A stretch of DNA of 64,000 nt from the NCBI GenBank assembly GCA_946965045.2, contig OX337237.1, positions 2,666,001 through 2,730,000 of the forward strand, written 5' to 3'. Shown here piece after piece: positions 10,677 to 21,900 of the stretch. Each line of letters begins with the position of its first letter. The stretch's first letter is position 1. The notes beneath the pieces were generated by a model. That model was not told the origin of the DNA, searched no databases, and saw nothing but the letters and a program-made list of their open reading frames with translations. Origin of the DNA: Epithemia pelagica. Its lineage: Eukaryota; Bacillariophyta; Bacillariophyceae; Surirellales; Surirellaceae. The translations under genes and the position numbers were made by a program.

Positions 10677-11618
10677 CTATCGATAATGCCATTGTCGTTC
10701 TCCGGTACCTTGTCGGCGCTTGCTTCGATCGACATTCCAGGCCTTGGCCACACTGGCTTCGTACCATTCCAATTCTCCAAAGACATAAAAGACGGTGTAA
10801 TCGGTTCGAATTTCGTCTCCCACGGCAATGTCTTGATTGGCATACATGCAGGAAAAACAAAAGTCGCGATTCTTGGGCACAAAGCGTGCCGCCAATTCCC
10901 CATCGACAATATTGGCGCGTGGTACGGATCCATTCGCATCCTCATCTTCCTCCGGATCGAGCCAGGCATGATTGACAAAACTCCCTTCGTCCAAATCCAA
11001 GACGGCCGAGTATCCACTTTCGTCATTGCCCATGACATAACTCCATTGCAAGGCATCGCAGGCCAAAAAGGTACCCAACTCCTCCTCACCACGGCCCAAT
11101 TCTTGCAAAATGGCTTGCAAAAAGGCCAACCACGACGCTTCCGTGGCAAATTCTCCCAAATACAAGGGACTCCACACCTTTTGACCTCGTTGAATGGCAG
11201 TCGTTGATACGACGCCCCGATAGTCGGTCCCGGCGACGGTTTGCACGACAAAGGGCACAACAATACCGGCCTCGTCGGCCTCGTCTTCGTCTTCAATTTC
11301 CGCCATGTCGTCGTCATATTCCTCATAGACGCGACGATAAATGTCGCGCAACTGTCGAAAGGTGTCGGCCGTATACGTGGGACGATACGCACTCGTTTCC
11401 GTTGCCAAGCAATTGGTAATGTTGGAAGCGGTCAAGCCGTACTTGGTGTCGTTGTCACATGTGCCCGTTTCGGCATGGCACGTTCCTTCGTCGTCGGCCA
11501 TGGCGGTCGTCGTAGGTTCCTCCTGGGCAGCATCGTCTCCCCGACCATACGAACCACTCCCCACCACTACCAGCCACAAGAGGACCAGCCACTGTGGGAC
11601 ATTCGACCAACGTTCCAT
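10677..11618 (-). CDS. SET-domain protein with signal peptide
   Basis: The 313-residue single-exon protein begins with a hydrophobic signal (WLVLLWLVVVGSG) and an acidic, Thr-rich spacer. A SET-like fold follows at about residues 125-285: RGVVSTTAIQRGQKVWSP near its start, SFVNHAWLDP (the conserved NH motif), and VGDEIRTDYTVFY (the conserved GEE/GDE-x-x-x-DY motif). SET domains usually methylate lysines using S-adenosylmethionine. The signal peptide implies a secretory or plastid-related location rather than chromatin. A typical post-SET cysteine cluster is not obvious. It diverges from the ELM2-SANT gene. Confidence 0.8.
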   Translation of the reverse strand: MERWSNVPQWLVLLWLVVVGSGSYGRGDDAAQEEPTTTAMADDEGTCHAETGTCDNDTKYGLTASNITNCLATETSAYRPTYTADTFRQLRDIYRRVYEEYDDDMAEIEDEDEADEAGIVVPFVVQTVAGTDYRGVVSTTAIQRGQKVWSPLYLGEFATEASWLAFLQAILQELGRGEEELGTFLACDALQWSYVMGNDESGYSAVLDLDEGSFVNHAWLDPEEDEDANGSVPRANIVDGELAARFVPKNRDFCFSCMYANQDIAVGDEIRTDYTVFYVFGELEWYEASVAKAWNVDRSKRRQGTGERQWHYR

Positions 11619-11625
11619 GATGAAT

Positions 11626-11628
<3 letters not shown>

Positions 11629-11657
<29 letters not shown>
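11629..11657. repeat. (GA)n microsatellite beside the SET-gene start
   Basis: A perfect GA run of about 29 bases is followed by a short GATGAT run. It lies about 10 bases upstream of the minus-strand ATG, so it would be a CT tract in the 5' leader or core promoter. Confidence 0.95.
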
Positions 11658-11659
<2 letters not shown>

Positions 11660-11976
11660 GGATGATGATGATGATGATGTGTGTCGTTGTTGTTTCTTTG
11701 ATCCATCCGTTGGAGCTGGAAGTGTCATTTTTTTGCTTCCAACGGAACACTGACTGTCTGTAGAGGAAAGTAACTGACAGTAGAGAAAAAACAGACAGAA
11801 AAGACTGCTCAAGACAGACTTCATTCACTGACCACAAACGGGACCAAAGCGCGCTCTTCTTTGCGGGGATTGTTGAGCGCAGACCGCAGACAGACAGCGC
11901 AGCCTCATTGTTGTGTTGTGTCGAAACCGGGAGAGCTCTGGTTTCTTCTTCGTCTTTGGGTCTCTGGTGGGTGAAT

Positions 11977-11978
<2 letters not shown>

Positions 11979-12011
<33 letters not shown>
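11979..12011. repeat. (GA)n microsatellite upstream of the ELM2-SANT gene
   Basis: A GA run of about 33 bases lies about 80 bases before the plus-strand ATG. Together with the tract at 11629 it brackets the 470-bp divergent promoter region. No other motif in that region was recognised. Confidence 0.95.
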
Positions 12012-12013
<2 letters not shown>

Positions 12014-12088
12014 AAGAGGACACGAGATCGCAACCGCGAGAGCAGCAGCGGCACGCACGAGAGCAACACAACACAAGGGCTGGATATC

Positions 12089-14668
12089 ATGAACGCACAA
12101 TCCTCGTCGTCCACCACCAGCAACCCAGCCGTACCTCCCCAACCACCGACGGTTGCTGTTGCTGCTGCTGCTACCCACGCACCGCAAGACGTCGGTGGTG
12201 ATGGTGACACCATCACCACCACTCGCCGTACAACCACCATGAATGTGCCACCAGAAGCACAAGGACCAGCACCACCACAAGAACTACCACAGCAACAACA
12301 AGATCAACCACAACCACAAGAGGATGTAAATGTCAAACGAAAATCCTTGGATTCGTCTCGTCCTTCGACCCTTACGGATGATGCCATGGAAGAAGACGAA
12401 GAAGAAGATCCTTCGTCATTATCCTCACCACAACGACCATTGAAACGGTCTCGTCGCGACCCGGATCCACGCTTTGCACGGGCCACCACTCGGAGCAGCA
12501 GTCAAAAACAACAACAACAAGCCGCCGCCCCGCCACCACCAGCACCACCACCACAACAACAAGAAGAACCAGCAGCAGCAACGTTGGATCCGACGCTAAC
12601 GATGCACCCATCCACAACCACAACCACCACGACGACGACGACTCTGACGGATCCCACGGCCGCGTCCTCCACCATTGTCTCGTACGTGTTGGAAGAAGGT
12701 GCCACGGATGCCCACGGCCATCGATTGCCGACGCAATTGCGCATGACCACCCATGTCGTGCCCGCCATTACCAACACTCAGGACGCGGCACAACCAGCAC
12801 CACCAGTAGCACAAGACGACGACAAGGACGACCAACACACCACCACCATTCGATTGCAACCAGGGGACGATGTCCTGCTCTTTCAAGCGAATGAGGAGGA
12901 GGAGGACGAGGACGACGAGAACACTGCCAAGGAGACACTCGGCACGACTCTGAAAACATTGCCTCCGGCGCGCATTCAAAGTTTCTATGCCCGTGATGGA
13001 GCCGTTTATTTCAATGCCCAATGGTTCTTGTCCAAACAAGACATTTCCCAATTGCCCCAGTCGGTCCCCTGGAGTGGTCCGTTGACGCGAGAGGAATTGT
13101 TGGACAGCATGAAGAATGACGATCGAGACTTGGTCTTGTCCAATCAAATGGATGAAAATGAAATTGGAGCCATTTTGGGATTGGCTCAAGTCGATTTTAA
13201 TAGTTCGAACGACGACAATGACGACAACGACGAGGCTCCTCCTTCTTCGGACAGTACTACGTCGTATCGATGTCGGTATCAATTGCAAGTGACACCCACC
13301 GAAATGCGCTTGTTGCCCTATACCGATCAGGCTGCAGATCCCACTGGTACTACTACTTCTACTACGAATAATGAGGAAGACGACCACCCTCCAGTGCCCT
13401 CCCAAACCACGACCGCACCATCGACGGAGGAAAGTGCCAGTGACCCAGACGAAGGACGACGAGCGCCCCACGAAAATGCCTCGACTAGAACCAAGAATCG
13501 GAACCCGCATCCAGATGACGGTGACGATGATGATGACGAGACGAGCAGTAGTTCGGAATCGGACAATGCTCGCATGGTGGTGGCCGAAGGAGAGGGAAGT
13601 GTCTTGAGAGAATCCATTGAAGTGGGACCGGAACATCAAGCCGTCGTTCCACCCTTTGACCCTGCATCCAGAATGCCACGATCGAGGAATCCCACCTTGG
13701 TTTGGAAAAAGGGATTGCTCACCAATGACCAAATTGCCGAATTCATGGACCGTGTTGCCGAGAAACACAATCGATATTTGGATCAACAACGCTTGTCGGC
13801 GGCCACCAATGCCACCTACACTCCCATTTTGGATGTGGCTCCCCTGGACCGTGTCTTGCAGCAACACACTACCGAACGGTTGACGGGCTCTTCCTTGAGT
13901 ACCGCCTCCATGTTGGCCGGAGCGGACCGTCGCGGAACCTTGCGCAAGGAATGCGACGCCGATGCCTTGTTGGCGATTTTGACCGACTGTCAAGGCAATG
14001 TCGCACAGGCTGTGGAAAGGGCCACGGCCCAGTTGGACCACATTACGCGCGGAGCCTGGACCATGACGGAACGGGCCCAATACAACAAGGGCTTTCGGCA
14101 ATATCAAGCGGCTCTATGGAAAATTGCCAAGTACCTGGCTCCGGCCAAGTCCATGCAAGAGGTGGTGGATTATCATTTTCGATGCAAAATTCCCGACCAA
14201 TTTCGACACTATCAAGACAAGAAACGTGAAATTGCCGTCCGCATTGTCGAATGCATGGAGGAAAAGAGATCGCATTTAACCAATGGTGGTGGAAGCAGTA
14301 GTACGACAACAAACCATGCCGCGGCCACCACCAAGACGACGGCCACCGAAGGGGATGAATCCCACCCTCCTCCTCCTTTGGTGCCGCCGCCGCCGCAACC
14401 GCATTGGTCGGAACTCTCGGTCCAGGATGTGGCCACGTATACCGAAACGCGTCGACGCAAGGCCCGTGACCTCATGTTGGATATCCAGGAGGAATTGGGA
14501 GACGAAACCTTGGCCAAGGTGGCTACGTGGATTCGACAACTCAATCACCATCACACCAACAACCACACGACGACGGCAGACACTAAGGTCCGTCACTCCC
14601 TCTTGACCACTCTGCAGGGGCATGCAAGCCTTCACGAACGCATGATGGAGTTCTTACCACCCTCCTAG
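12089..14668 (+). CDS. ELM2-SANT domain nuclear protein
   Basis: This is an 859-residue single-exon protein. The first 500 residues are low complexity: poly-Gln, Pro, Thr and acidic runs with one basic PLKRSRRDPD stretch that may be a nuclear localisation signal. An ELM2-type motif, SIEVGPEHQAVVPPF, lies near residue 508. A SANT/Myb-like domain follows at about 650-705: WTMTERAQYNKGFRQYQ, then IAKYLAPAKSMQEVVDYHF, the family pattern of MTA and CoREST type corepressors. Such proteins recruit histone deacetylases or bind histone tails. The partner here is unknown. The C-terminal third is Pro/Thr-rich with a final helical stretch. Confidence 0.85.
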   Translation: MNAQSSSSTTSNPAVPPQPPTVAVAAAATHAPQDVGGDGDTITTTRRTTTMNVPPEAQGPAPPQELPQQQQDQPQPQEDVNVKRKSLDSSRPSTLTDDAMEEDEEEDPSSLSSPQRPLKRSRRDPDPRFARATTRSSSQKQQQQAAAPPPPAPPPQQQEEPAAATLDPTLTMHPSTTTTTTTTTTLTDPTAASSTIVSYVLEEGATDAHGHRLPTQLRMTTHVVPAITNTQDAAQPAPPVAQDDDKDDQHTTTIRLQPGDDVLLFQANEEEEDEDDENTAKETLGTTLKTLPPARIQSFYARDGAVYFNAQWFLSKQDISQLPQSVPWSGPLTREELLDSMKNDDRDLVLSNQMDENEIGAILGLAQVDFNSSNDDNDDNDEAPPSSDSTTSYRCRYQLQVTPTEMRLLPYTDQAADPTGTTTSTTNNEEDDHPPVPSQTTTAPSTEESASDPDEGRRAPHENASTRTKNRNPHPDDGDDDDDETSSSSESDNARMVVAEGEGSVLRESIEVGPEHQAVVPPFDPASRMPRSRNPTLVWKKGLLTNDQIAEFMDRVAEKHNRYLDQQRLSAATNATYTPILDVAPLDRVLQQHTTERLTGSSLSTASMLAGADRRGTLRKECDADALLAILTDCQGNVAQAVERATAQLDHITRGAWTMTERAQYNKGFRQYQAALWKIAKYLAPAKSMQEVVDYHFRCKIPDQFRHYQDKKREIAVRIVECMEEKRSHLTNGGGSSSTTTNHAAATTKTTATEGDESHPPPPLVPPPPQPHWSELSVQDVATYTETRRRKARDLMLDIQEELGDETLAKVATWIRQLNHHHTNNHTTTADTKVRHSLLTTLQGHASLHERMMEFLPPS

Positions 14669-15356
14669 GTAGACTCCCACGAACCAACAACAACAACAAC
14701 CACAAGAGCATGGTACCACAAGTGTGCTGTCTATAGCTAGTAGAGCTTGCGTATGATGCTAGAGGATGGAGTGGATCTCCCCGTTCACCACTGGTAGATT
14801 TTTGCCTACTCCTCTAGAGGCATTCCATTATTCTTGGGAGATCTAGCGATAGTAGCGGGGTCATGCCATTGTGCGTGACCAAAGACTTCATACAAAGAAT
14901 GAACCACGAAGAACCAGCATCTTCTTGTCTTCATCGGTGAAGAATAGGAGTAATCCATAAGAAAAGGAGGTAGCAGGTAGCCCCACCATAATATAGCCCA
15001 CATCGACATCACATCACAATATTCGTGTAGACATCATGATGAGAGCCGAAAATCAAAAAAGTGGAAGAATGACAGTCCAAGTTCCACAAGGTTTCGACTT
15101 TTTATACAATATTTCGAAATCTTCGCTTTTCCGATGCGCGACTCACGATGCTTCTCTTTTCCTTCCACAGTCATGACGTTCTAATGGCGCATCGAGGCCA
15201 ATGTCAAGCAAAGAGAACAACTCGTCGAAAATGTGAAACGTCGGTGTCCGAGTTGCAATTTGCAATATACAAAGTGGTAACGGAATGGACGAATCGGACG
15301 AGGGAGAAGATCGAACCATTTCATGAATTTACAGGCTCTAAGCACTCTTTTACAGC
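14669..15356. other. Intergenic region before the zinc-finger gene
   Basis: These 688 bases contain no supported gene. A short minus-strand frame at 14806-15012 has no recognisable content. The last part presumably carries the promoter of the next gene. Confidence 0.5.
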
Positions 15357-17654
15357 ATGTCGCCTTTGGGTAAACAACCTGTCCTTATCGAATTAATGTC
15401 GTCGAACTTTAACCATGGCCTTCCCGGAAAGAAGAGCAGTGACGGATCAATTGATCTATCATCATACGAATCGGCCCAGAGTCCTGATGGGGAACGGTCA
15501 CATGGAAACCGGATTCTTGTGCAAGAACAGCTGGAGTCGTCTGCCGATTCACAATGGCAACCAATTGGAGGACTGTCGTCCTCCATAGAAGGGATACCGA
15601 CGTCTGATCCACATTTCCTGGGTTCCATGCTGAAACGTCCACCAGACGAAAGTGAAATGAGCACAAGTTCCCAGAAAAAGCGTAAAACGGATGTGGAGCA
15701 ACGTTTATCTGACAATTCTGTGCGCGATCCCCCATCTTCTTCGTACAACTCCACGTTGCCACGACATCATGCATCGAATCCACTTCATCGACCGTTGGCT
15801 TCATCGATGTACTCTGCCTTCGAGGCCGCTCCAGTGATAGCCACCAATGCAGCAGGAGTCGGTGCAGGGGTTTCTTCTTATCCCGGCCTTGATTTGTACG
15901 CGTTGCGCGAGTCGGCAGTTGCAAATCCAGCCCTTGTCGCGAACAGAAGCCTCGCCCCTGCCGACTTGGCTCTAGCAGAACAACTACGTCTTTCTTCCGA
16001 AATGAATGCTGCTGCACATCATCATGAACAACTTCGTGATCGTTATCGGCACAGTGCTCTCGCTGCTCTTGCCTTGCAACCGCCCTCATCACTGGAATCG
16101 CTCTTTCCTGCCTCTGCAGGCTCCTCCACTCATTCCGGACCTCTCCTTCCTACACCGACATCCAATTTTCCCAGCATCGTTCTAGCACCTATCAGAGCAA
16201 ACCATCTCTGCCACCTTGCCCTGAACAGGCAACACGCTGCTCCAGTGTCGCACCAGCCGATATACGCAGCGCTCAACTCTGGAGGAGCAACCACTGTGAC
16301 TACGCCCTCAAGTAGCGCCAACGAGCAAACAAACCTGGAGCTTGTGATGCGTCAGATTGCAGCCGTACGGAACCCAGGACCATTCGGAGGTCTCGCATCA
16401 AGCGTTCCTGCTGACGGAGGACCTCTTGATCTTTCCACAGTTGCGGCTGCAAGGGCCATCGCGGCTTCCAATTCTGCCTCAGCAGCACGCCACCAAGCAC
16501 AGCTCCTTGGCGAACCAGAGTCTCAGAGCATTCCACTTGCATTGCTTTCCTCTTCCCGTGCTGGGAATCCTACAGGACCTTCATTGGCTACCGTCCCCAC
16601 TAGTGCTTCTTCTTCTTCTCTTCCAGCAGCCGCCCGTTCCTTGTCGCTCTTGACTGGTATTGCCGATCGCATGACCACCCATTTGAAGCCTCCCTTTCCT
16701 CCCCGTGACGAGGACCAAGTTTATCATTATACAGAGCGTCCCATGTTTGCGTTAGGGATTGATGAAGATGCAAACTGGCTTTCTGAGTTTCATTGCTTTG
16801 TGCGTGGTGAGCTGACCGAAGTCTTTCGGGCCAGTCACGAAGATTGCAAGTCAAGAAACAACGCCATCACCTTTGATCAAGTGGGAATCCGGTGTCGCTT
16901 TTGCGCTCACAAGGGTGTGAACGGCAAGGTTGGCCGCTCCTCGGCATTCCCTTCGTCCTGTCGGCAAATCTACCAAAGTTTTACCATGATGCTCCGAGAG
17001 CACTTTCCGAAATGCAACTGCATTCCCCCTGAAGTTCGCCAAAAGTTTAGTGCACTCAAGGACACGCCTTCTCAGGGAGCAACGGATTCCAAGAGGTACT
17101 GGGTGTACTCGGCCATGAGACTTGGCTTTACCGATACCCCCGAGGGTATCATGATTTCGGAGGCAAGCATCCTCAGTGCTTCCAAATTGGCACCATTCGG
17201 GAATGAGGCAAGTGAACCATGGCCAGACGATACAAAGAACTCGATTGCGCTGGTGAATCCTTCGGAAGAAGGCACGGTTGACAGGTACTTATTTAATCTA
17301 GTCTCCCACCTGCAAGTGGTGCATCTCACCAAGACGGAGAGGATTGGAAATCGCCGTAACGTACAACAAGGATTGCCAGGTTTCGCTTGTCGCTTCTGTT
17401 GTCAACACCGAAGGTTGGGATTGTGCCGATTGTTTCCAGCACGAAGACGTACACTACCCGATAAGTTGAATGATATGTACGATCACATTCGAAGATGCAG
17501 CGTCACTCCCCTGGCGATCAAAGAGCAGTTGAGCCTTTTGAAAGAGCAAGCTTCGGACGATGTCATGTCAGACAGGGATGAGGCCAAGGAGTTCTTTGAC
17601 CGTGTGTGGAGTCGAATGGGCCACGTAAACGTCTCTTCTACAACGGCTGGGTAA
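15357..17654 (+). CDS. Double zinc-finger protein of a diatom-type family, function unknown
   Basis: This is a 765-residue single-exon protein. The first 440 residues are Ser/Ala/Leu-rich and probably disordered, with one KKRKTD basic patch. The C-terminal part holds two similar Cys/His units. The first (about 512-560) reads GIRCRFCAHKG, then RSSAFPSSCRQIYQSF, then REHFPKCNCIP. The second (about 675-720) reads GFACRFCCQHRRLG, then DKLNDMYDHIRRC. The C-x2-C ... H-x3-C spacing and duplicated arrangement suggest two zinc-binding domains, perhaps for DNA binding. I recognise the pattern as recurrent in diatom proteins but know no assigned function. Confidence 0.75.
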   Translation: MSPLGKQPVLIELMSSNFNHGLPGKKSSDGSIDLSSYESAQSPDGERSHGNRILVQEQLESSADSQWQPIGGLSSSIEGIPTSDPHFLGSMLKRPPDESEMSTSSQKKRKTDVEQRLSDNSVRDPPSSSYNSTLPRHHASNPLHRPLASSMYSAFEAAPVIATNAAGVGAGVSSYPGLDLYALRESAVANPALVANRSLAPADLALAEQLRLSSEMNAAAHHHEQLRDRYRHSALAALALQPPSSLESLFPASAGSSTHSGPLLPTPTSNFPSIVLAPIRANHLCHLALNRQHAAPVSHQPIYAALNSGGATTVTTPSSSANEQTNLELVMRQIAAVRNPGPFGGLASSVPADGGPLDLSTVAAARAIAASNSASAARHQAQLLGEPESQSIPLALLSSSRAGNPTGPSLATVPTSASSSSLPAAARSLSLLTGIADRMTTHLKPPFPPRDEDQVYHYTERPMFALGIDEDANWLSEFHCFVRGELTEVFRASHEDCKSRNNAITFDQVGIRCRFCAHKGVNGKVGRSSAFPSSCRQIYQSFTMMLREHFPKCNCIPPEVRQKFSALKDTPSQGATDSKRYWVYSAMRLGFTDTPEGIMISEASILSASKLAPFGNEASEPWPDDTKNSIALVNPSEEGTVDRYLFNLVSHLQVVHLTKTERIGNRRNVQQGLPGFACRFCCQHRRLGLCRLFPARRRTLPDKLNDMYDHIRRCSVTPLAIKEQLSLLKEQASDDVMSDRDEAKEFFDRVWSRMGHVNVSSTTAG

Positions 17655-18918
17655 TCGGTGGGGAGCGAACCAGTGGAGCTGTGGGAGGCTCGTACCTCGT
17701 ACGGTGTGTGTTGATTGTTGAACAGTGATCCTGCTATTTTGATAAGCATTATGGTGGGACCAAGATGGACTTTGGCGCCTTTCATCGTATACGAGTACAA
17801 CGGCATTCCTCAAGACAACTTGACATCGCTCCATATAAACCACATCAGAAACTTAACATGGGTTTGTTCTATTATTGCTAGCACGGGGACAGCGTGCTAC
17901 CATCCCAGTTCCCAATAGCTCCTAATTCTGGTTGTCCTTGTCTCAGTTTGTGGGGGTGGGCGTGGTGTTGTTGTTCCCAGTTCCCATCCTTCTGCTATCC
18001 GGGGCTTAATAATTGAATCTCCATAACACTTTGTATTATTGAGAATGCCGAAAGCTTGATTTTCTGAGTTCTGGGAGATCCAAAAGCGTCTAATACTTTT
18101 TTGATGATGTATTTTGTTATATATAATTTTCTGTAGATTTGAATTCATGTAGCACTGGGGAGTAGATATCAGATATCAGTATCAGTCGTATTTCTTTAGG
18201 ATCTCGCCCAATCAAGAATGAAGAGCTACAAACTTTGAAGTGTGAATCAAGTTATCTCTAATATTGCCCATATGGACCATGTTTGCTGGGACAAAAAAGT
18301 GGGTGCCTCACTGGTTACTGGTTATCTCGTATTGGTCGCTCTTTACAAGGACATTCTAAGAGTTGTCAAGTGATACGATAAGTAGTAAGGCTCACTTCAA
18401 TGTGAAGATGAGTGGTTGGTGGTTGGTGAGTGGTGTTTGATGATTCTCTTACTTATTGAGAATTCTTTATTTGTTTGTATTCTGATTTCGGACTAACTTT
18501 GAATTTGTTCCCGAGAAACTCCGAACGTTCCGAGCGTTGTGTCTCGGTTGGGTCAGGTGTCAGTTAAAAGGTTGCTTGAGTCCGTTGTCGTCAAACAGTC
18601 TTCTAATTTGTCCGTGAAAGCTAAGTCCTTGTGTCAGTATTGGTACATGGCTCATCACCATGACGGTGTCTGAGTCTATGATTATTTCTGATGGTGGTTG
18701 GAGTTGGTGTATGTCGGTGTTGTCGATGTGGTTTGGTAAGAATCTTTCACGGCTCAGTTATTGCTCTCTGAGCCTCTGGAATCACTTGGTTGCAGTCTCT
18801 GAACCTTTGTGAAAAGTGTCCTCACATTCATGTCGTTTGGGGTGGATTGGCAGACTTGTCGACCATGAAATGTGGTGAAAAAGCTGCTTTGATATCCGCT
18901 TTGCTAATTTGTTGAACA
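17655..18918. other. Long intergenic region upstream of TERT
   Basis: These 1,264 bases show no supported gene. The middle (about 18000-18250) is AT-rich with a GATATCAGATATCAGTATCAG stutter near 18167. The telomerase promoter should lie at the right end. Confidence 0.5.
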
Positions 18919-21900
18919 ATGTCCGGTCACCGTCCTCCATGTGCCTCAAACAAGAAGAGCCGCATACACGAAGCCGGTAGTGTGGATAGCAATCACGAAA
19001 ACAGCAATACGAAGGATGATCCTCCTGCCGTGGTCCAACAATTGGCTTTGGATCCCTCCACGGTATGGACACTTTATGACTTTGTGCAAGTCTATGCACC
19101 TCAGTTGGTGGCTTCCTTATCGAAATCGCACGGAACACCGGAGGAGGCGACCCGTCGAAACATGGTTCCTGGCACATTTCAGGACAAGGAGACGAACAAG
19201 ATGACAACAACATCCACAACAGATCCTAATAGGACGCTCGAATCGATTATCCATTCAACGCTAGTCGTTCCGTTGGAGAGTTGGCCCTTGGATCCAGTGC
19301 CGGTATCGAACAGACAGGAAACGGAACCGCAACCAGAGCAAGAATCGACGAAGCAACCTGTCCAGAATAAGTACAAACAAAAGTTGACGGAAAAGAAACA
19401 GTGTGAACCCCTTCCTTCCTTGGTAGATCATGTCGTTTGGACCTTGGTGAAACGTCGGGAACGCGCACGACAAGAGCAACAACAGCAACAGCAACAGGCG
19501 TCGAACTTGCCGGCACTGCATCGCCACACTCATTCTCGTACGGTCAACAAGCCAAGCCATCACACGCACAGCAATGTCTTGTGTCAGGGTTATGTTTCGG
19601 CATCTTCCCGTCAAGTGGAAGAAGAAGGGGGCCGTTCCTTGTGTACCATGCCGGCTGGTGTTATTTGGTGGCAATGGAATCGGCATGTCGAATTTCTCAA
19701 GACCAGTTCCTGGGGACGGTTGGTCCATGCCTGGTTGGGAGACAATTTACTGCGAGCACTGCTGTTGCACACACAACTCTTTCTTCCCATTATGGAGCGG
19801 CAAGACACCAGTGCTTTCATGACGACTACGGCTGACATGGGTCAGCGGCGAGATATGCCAGAAACGGCACCGGAAATGCGTGGCAACTACTTTCAGCTGA
19901 CCGGTCCTCCTCTGGCGGTGGGAGTAACACCGCACATGGGACAGGCAAGGACGAAGGAGCAGGAAGGTATCCACAACAAGAAGACAAAGAAACGAATGCG
20001 GAACCGAAAGCGAAAACGGTCCACGACAAAGTGTGACACTTCGCTCCGACAAAGAGCGAATGATGCCACTGCGACAACTCCAGCTTCCTTGGATTTTGAC
20101 ACCGCTGCCTCCTCCAAGAAACGTAAGGTGGTGAGCAAAGAACAACCAGGACAGGGTGCCACTCGAACACCGACCATAGTGTCTAAAGAAGATCATCCTC
20201 CGTTGACAACAACAATGACGGCAGCAACGAATATTTGCCGTGCGCAAAGCACACATCCAACGCGTTCCATTCTGTCATTGGTGGGTCTCAGCGCCCAGAA
20301 TCAATCAGTGACTGCCCAGAACAAGAGGAAACGGTCTGATCCGGAGTCGACCAGGACTTCTGTGATAATAGCCTCACCAGAAGGCACAGTACGTGAGTCG
20401 ACGACCGAGACGACTTCTCCTTCGATACGAGAGAATGGAACCACCTTGGAACAACCTCGCAACGTGGGAGAAGAAATCTTGTGGAACAAACTCATGGAAA
20501 AACTCATGGGAAGCAAATCTCAAGGACTCCATGAGCTGCCAGTCGTCGACAAAAAGCCAGTCCCCAAGCAGCAATGTGGCCACGAGTCGGCTCTTGCGCT
20601 CTGTCAGTCGATTCTGCGGAAGCACCGAAAGTGTGACTATATTCGAATCTTGGAACAATACTGCCCGCTTCCCGAAGTTTTAGGTCACCGAAAGGGGTGC
20701 AAGAGTGACAAAGGTCGTCCTAAAAGAGCAAGACTGACGGTTGATGATTTGACGCGTGTTTCAGCCTCGTTTACGCCCTCTCATCAAGTGGTTTCATTTG
20801 TCAAATCGGCCCTTACGCGTGTGTTTCCTCTGGAGTGCTGGGGATCAGAGCAAAATCGGACTTGCGTGTTGCACCAGGTGGAATGTTTCATAAATCTACG
20901 AAGACAAGAACACTTCCCCTTTCACAATCGCAATCTACTGTTGCACGGTATCGGAATAACCAAAATCCCCTGGCTTTTCAATCGCAGCGACGCAAGACGG
21001 AAGAATGAAACGCAAAAGTTCTCCCATCCACCTTCACGTGGTCGGCGCAAGACCTCCAACAGACGCAAGTTCATTGCCAAAGACCATAAGGCCGCGGAAG
21101 AACGATTCCTATCGTTTCTCGACTTTGTGTTTCAAGACTTTGTCATTCACCTCCTCCAATCGTGCTTCCATGCCACGGAAAGCGAAATGTATGCACGACG
21201 AGTTTTATACTATCGCAAACCGGTATGGTCTCTTTTTTGCACATTGTCCATGGAGAAGTTGTCGTCATCGTCCTCTTCCTCAAGCTGCCAAGCAGGAACG
21301 AAACAGTGCATGTACCATGCCTTGACGTGGACCGAAGCTGCCGCCAAAATGTCCGAGCATGAAATGGGGATTTCCAGGTTGCGACTTGTTCCCAAGCGTA
21401 CAGGAGTGCGACCGATTGCCTTGCAATCGACCGCGGCAAGGATACAGCCGCTGAAACGCGGTTGTACCGTCGCTTGTTTACCCGAGGAGAGGCCATGTCC
21501 CAAAACCCAAAAGCGTAAAGTGGAGCAACAGGAGAAACGTCGGACCGAACTGGATGCAGCCAATGAGATGCTCTTGGAACGAAAGTCATCGACCAATGAT
21601 GCGTTGAATGACACCTTTGCTGTGATTCGAAAACAATATACCAATGATCCCAGCTTATTTGGAGCGGGTGTCGCTGGATTGCATTTCTTTTACCCGCGAT
21701 ATCGTCAATTCATGCTGGAACTTCGGCAGTCGAGCCCGACAAAGAAAGGCAACAAAAGACTCTGTTTCGCATCTGTCGACATTCAAAACTGCTACGACCA
21801 GATTAATCAAGAAAAATTGTTGGAGTTGGTGGATCAGCAGTTGGTGAGGGACCGCCAATACATGGTGCAACGCGTGGCTGTGACGTACTGTCGCCAAACG

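Noticed and set aside
12596-14107. A 503-codon frame opposite the ELM2-SANT gene
   Set aside because: It is an antisense shadow produced by codon bias and low-complexity repeats. ELM2 and SANT motifs lie on the plus strand.
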